Shown piece by piece: positions 5,381 through 7,030 of a stretch of 7,030 nt of DNA. The stretch is taken from positions 1-7,030 of the forward strand of contig JBBQVO010000174.1 of assembly GCA_038211505.1 (NCBI GenBank). Reading direction: 5' to 3'. This stretch comes from JBBQVO01 sp038211505. Its GTDB lineage: Bacteria > Chloroflexota > Dehalococcoidia > DSTF01 > JACRBR01. The translations under genes and the position numbers were made by a program. Position 1 is the stretch's first letter. The number at the start of each line of letters is the position of its first letter. The notes beneath the pieces were generated by a model. That model searched no databases. It worked only from the letters and a program-made list of their open reading frames with translations, and was not told where the DNA came from.

Positions 5381-5827
5381 CTATGCAAGCGCGGCCAGCG
5401 CTTTCTTCTGATCGCGGATCTGGGCGGGGCCGTTGTGCTCGACGTAGGTGATCTTGCCGCCGGCGTCGATGACGACGGTGAGGCGCTCCGCGATGCCGAT
5501 CGCTTCGTTCCAGCAGCCGTAGAGCGTGGCGACCGTCCCCTTCATGTCGGCAAGCAGGCTGTACGGGAGCTTCTCCTTCTCCTTGAACGCCTTATGCGTC
5601 CAGGTGCTGTCGCGGCTGATGCCGAAGATCTGGGCGCCCTTGCCCTCAAAGAGCGACGTGTCGTCGCGATAGGCGCAGGCTTCCGTCGTGCAGAACGGCG
5701 AGAAATCGAGCGGATAAAAGAACAGCACGACGGGCTTGCCGCGCAACCCGGCGAGGTTCACGTCCTGGTTGTTCTCGTTCTTCAGCGTGAAGTCCGGCGC
5801 TTCTTGCCCGACTGTAACGTTCGCCAT
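5381..5827 (-). CDS. Peroxiredoxin (thiol peroxidase of the PrxQ/AhpE-like type)
   Basis: The 148-residue thioredoxin-fold protein has GQEAPDFTLKN (7-17), a LRGKPVVLFFYPLDFSPFCTTEACAYRDD core (28-56), IFGISRDS (67-74) and ERLTVVID (114-121). Cys46 is the peroxidatic cysteine in a P-x-x-x-S-x-x-C motif, with Ser43 replacing the common Thr. Cys51, five residues on, is at the PrxQ/BCP resolving position. Arg115 is the conserved active-site Arg, and Cys105 is an additional cysteine. The enzyme reduces hydrogen peroxide and organic peroxides in the cytoplasm using thioredoxin-like donors. The ATG at 5827-5825 is well supported by AAGGAG with a 7-nt spacer. It is followed on the same strand by an HxlR regulator, which suggests a peroxide/thiol-stress locus. 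Confidence 0.94.
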   Translation of the reverse strand: MANVTVGQEAPDFTLKNENNQDVNLAGLRGKPVVLFFYPLDFSPFCTTEACAYRDDTSLFEGKGAQIFGISRDSTWTHKAFKEKEKLPYSLLADMKGTVATLYGCWNEAIGIAERLTVVIDAGGKITYVEHNGPAQIRDQKKALAALA

Positions 5828-5953
5828 GGATTTGCTCCTTATGTCGCATAGACGCGCGATCCTGCGCGCGCTCGTCCTATGATCGTAGCGAAGCTGCGGC
5901 GTTAGTCCTAGCTCAGCTCTCGACGATGGCCGGAGCGATGGGTAACAGAGGGT
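5828..5953 (-). other. 126-bp intergenic region upstream of the peroxiredoxin gene
   Basis: It contains the peroxiredoxin ribosome site. The hexamer TAGGAC occurs twice on the minus strand (5910-5905 and 5879-5874), 31 bp or about three helical turns apart, followed by similar bases. Next to the membrane-protein stop, the string at 5953-5925 (minus: CTCTGTTACCCATCGCTCCGG within it) resembles sequence flanking some insertion-sequence ORFs. No convincing -35/-10 pair or terminator with a U tract was found. Confidence 0.3.
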
Positions 5954-6646
5954 TTACTCGCACGGCTTCGCACTGGAAGTGTAGTACTTGAGCCCCTCGG
6001 TCCTCGTCGTTACTTCGACCCGCAGGCAGCCCAGAGTCGCTCCGTCCTCGCGAAGCAAGCTGAACCATTGAACTCCGCCGCTGCCGCTCACGTTCGTCAG
6101 GTACGAAGAACCGGATGCAAGCCATTCGTCCTCGTCGTACGCGCCGCAACTTGGACCGTGATCGCACTTGTGCAGCTCAACCGTTCCGGGCGTGTCGTTG
6201 ATCACGCGAATCGCCAGCGCGTCCGCCCCTGTGTCGGACACGGCAACAGCAACGACGAGCGCCGACCACCCGATCACCATCAGTGCGACGAATAATCTGC
6301 GTGCCCATGCCATCGCTGGGTTCCGTCGAGGTCGCAATTCGGCACGCGCGCGGTCGCCAATCCAGGCATGCCGACGGGCGCGAACTTTAGCAAGAGCCTG
6401 AGGAACGGTGCGTATGCGCTTAGCCAGTACGAGCCAAAGGAACAGAAGCGGCCCCGGCGCTAACATGACGACGACTACCACAAAGACCGGCAGAAACAAC
6501 ACTCCGAATGGCATCGCAGCACCGAGCAAGAGACCGCGCGCCAGGATGCCGAGGGCAAGCGAGCATAGCCAGAGCAGATACAGCGACACGGCAGCCCGAA
6601 GCCACACTAAACCGAGCCGAGAGATGTTTTTTCCAACGCGAATCAT
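5954..6646 (-). CDS. Unrecognised three-helix membrane protein with a four-cysteine extracytoplasmic domain
   Basis: I cannot name this 230-residue protein. Hydrophobic segments at about 18-36 and 45-75 are followed by a strongly basic loop (76-117, about a dozen Arg) and a third helix at about 117-137. By the positive-inside rule the loop is cytoplasmic and the C-terminal 138-230 lies outside. That tail begins IRVINDTPGTVELHKC and carries Cys161, Cys167, Cys207 (in TLGCLRVEV) and Cys229, enough for two disulfides. It has the look of a small beta-rich domain seen on hypothetical membrane-anchored proteins of high-GC bacteria, which is an impression only. The ATG at 6646 has no Shine-Dalgarno, and the next in-frame Met (45) would remove the first helix. 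Codon use looks less GC-extreme than in its neighbours. It stands alone between dprA and the peroxiredoxin gene. Confidence 0.75.
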   Translation of the reverse strand: MIRVGKNISRLGLVWLRAAVSLYLLWLCSLALGILARGLLLGAAMPFGVLFLPVFVVVVVMLAPGPLLFLWLVLAKRIRTVPQALAKVRARRHAWIGDRARAELRPRRNPAMAWARRLFVALMVIGWSALVVAVAVSDTGADALAIRVINDTPGTVELHKCDHGPSCGAYDEDEWLASGSSYLTNVSGSGGVQWFSLLREDGATLGCLRVEVTTRTEGLKYYTSSAKPCE

Positions 6647-6685
6647 AGGCCGTCGAGGTCAAGGTACCGGCACGCAGGGAGATGG

Positions 6686-6698
6686 CACTCACGGAGTG
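6686..6698. terminator. Small perfect hairpin after dprA
   Basis: CACTC-ACG-GAGTG forms a perfect 5-bp stem with a 3-nt loop, eight bases past the dprA stop on the minus strand. There is no U tract, and the stem is short, so termination is only a weak possibility. Confidence 0.2.
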
Positions 6699-6705
6699 TA
6701 ACCGT

Positions 6706-7030
6706 TTACGCGCGGACGGCCGTGTCGCGGGCGCGGACGTAGTTCATGCGACCGACCTGGCGGACGAGGCCCTTGAGCTCAAGCATCGCGAGCGCGCTTG
6801 TCACGGTGGCGATCGGCAAGCCGCATTCGCGGCGGACTTCGTCGATATGGATGGGTTCGGCGCTGAGATGGCGCAGGAGCACGCTTTCCGTCTCGTCGGC
6901 GGGGATCAGCTCCGTCGCTTCGATCTGGTGCGCCGCCATGCTGAGATTCAACTCTTCGAGCACGTCCTGGACGTCCAGCGTGAGCTTCGCTTCGCCGTCC
7001 TGGATCAGCTTGTTCGTGCCGTGTGACCCG
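6706..7030 (-). CDS. dprA: DNA processing protein DprA (Smf), C-terminal part; N-terminus off the right edge
   Basis: The frame is open from the right edge to TAA at 6708-6706, giving 107 visible residues. The first, GSHGTNKLIQDGEAKLTLD, is the end of the DprA Rossmann-like domain, where G-T-N-x-L-I-x-D-G-A-K-L is a family hallmark. VQDVLEELNL follows as the usual linker. Residues from about ADETESVLLRHL to the end form the winged-helix domain: IHIDEVRRECGLPIATVTSALAMLELKGLVRQVGRMNYVRA. DprA binds incoming single-stranded DNA and loads RecA during natural transformation; it is present in many bacteria not known to be competent. The ATG at 6963 lies inside the gene and is not a start. The linker and winged helix end as in full-length members, so the C-terminus is complete. 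Confidence 0.93.
   Translation of the reverse strand, partial: GSHGTNKLIQDGEAKLTLDVQDVLEELNLSMAAHQIEATELIPADETESVLLRHLSAEPIHIDEVRRECGLPIATVTSALAMLELKGLVRQVGRMNYVRARDTAVRA

Noticed and set aside
5435..5851. 138-residue plus-strand ORF opposite the peroxiredoxin gene
   Set aside because: Mirror frame of a conserved gene; no motif of its own.
5874..5910. Two TAGGAC copies 31 bp apart as an operator for the peroxiredoxin gene
   Set aside because: Only six bases are shared exactly and no promoter could be placed relative to them, so chance is a sufficient explanation.
1..7030. CRISPR array, tRNA/rRNA, riboswitch, toxin-antitoxin or defence island
   Set aside because: No regularly spaced repeats, cloverleaf or conserved RNA boxes, and no protein with such motifs, were seen on either strand.

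Overview
The window is gene-dense, high-GC bacterial DNA with strong G/C preference at third codon positions, so most long antisense ORFs are shadows. The flavour of the proteins (split MaoC-type dehydratase pair, PaaI-like thioesterase, NimA-like flavin-binding protein, HxlR regulator, DprA) and the two C-rich hairpin repeats between genes would fit a Chloroflexota-like organism. That assignment is an impression from family resemblance, not a demonstrated placement.

Layout. Positions 1-1366 (minus) hold a MocR/PdxR-type regulator, a winged helix fused to an aminotransferase-like domain, whose C-terminus runs off the left edge. A 248-bp divergent intergenic region (1367-1614) follows, with several short inverted and direct repeats and a REP-like hairpin element. 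Positions 1615-2699 (plus) hold a probable two-gene operon: a NimA-like PNPOx-fold flavin-binding protein and a RidA-family protein. The ridA gene carries a one-base frameshift in a G run near 2617-2619, and the conserved C-terminal end of the family continues in the next frame. A perfect 11-bp-arm hairpin at 2753-2777 lies between ridA and the convergent operon that follows.

Positions 4897-2819 (minus) form a tightly coupled four-gene operon. Its order is HadA-like non-catalytic hotdog protein, MaoC/R-hydratase (catalytic half), PaaI-like thioesterase, and two-domain rhodanese sulfurtransferase. Every junction is a 4-nt stop/start overlap (ATGA, ATGA, GTGA). The first gene has no Shine-Dalgarno, and a plausible promoter is placed so that the transcript would begin at or next to the ATG. 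Upstream in the same direction are an HxlR-family regulator with the Cys-Pro signature (5312-4965) and a PrxQ/AhpE-like peroxiredoxin (5827-5381). Further right are an unrecognised three-helix membrane protein with a four-cysteine extracytoplasmic tail (6646-5954) and the C-terminal part of DprA (from the right edge to 6706).

How the genes may work together. The left part is a vitamin-B6-flavoured module: a PLP-sensing regulator opposite a PNPOx-like protein and RidA, a deaminase of reactive enamines/imines made by PLP enzymes. The central operon looks like acyl-thioester chemistry (dehydration/hydration and thioester hydrolysis) with a sulfur-transfer enzyme attached, possibly under thiol-redox control through the neighbouring HxlR regulator and peroxiredoxin. 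I see no CRISPR array, tRNA, rRNA, complete mobile element or obvious defence system. The most interesting points are the coupled thioester/sulfurtransferase operon, the B6 module with its candidate operators, and the ridA frameshift.
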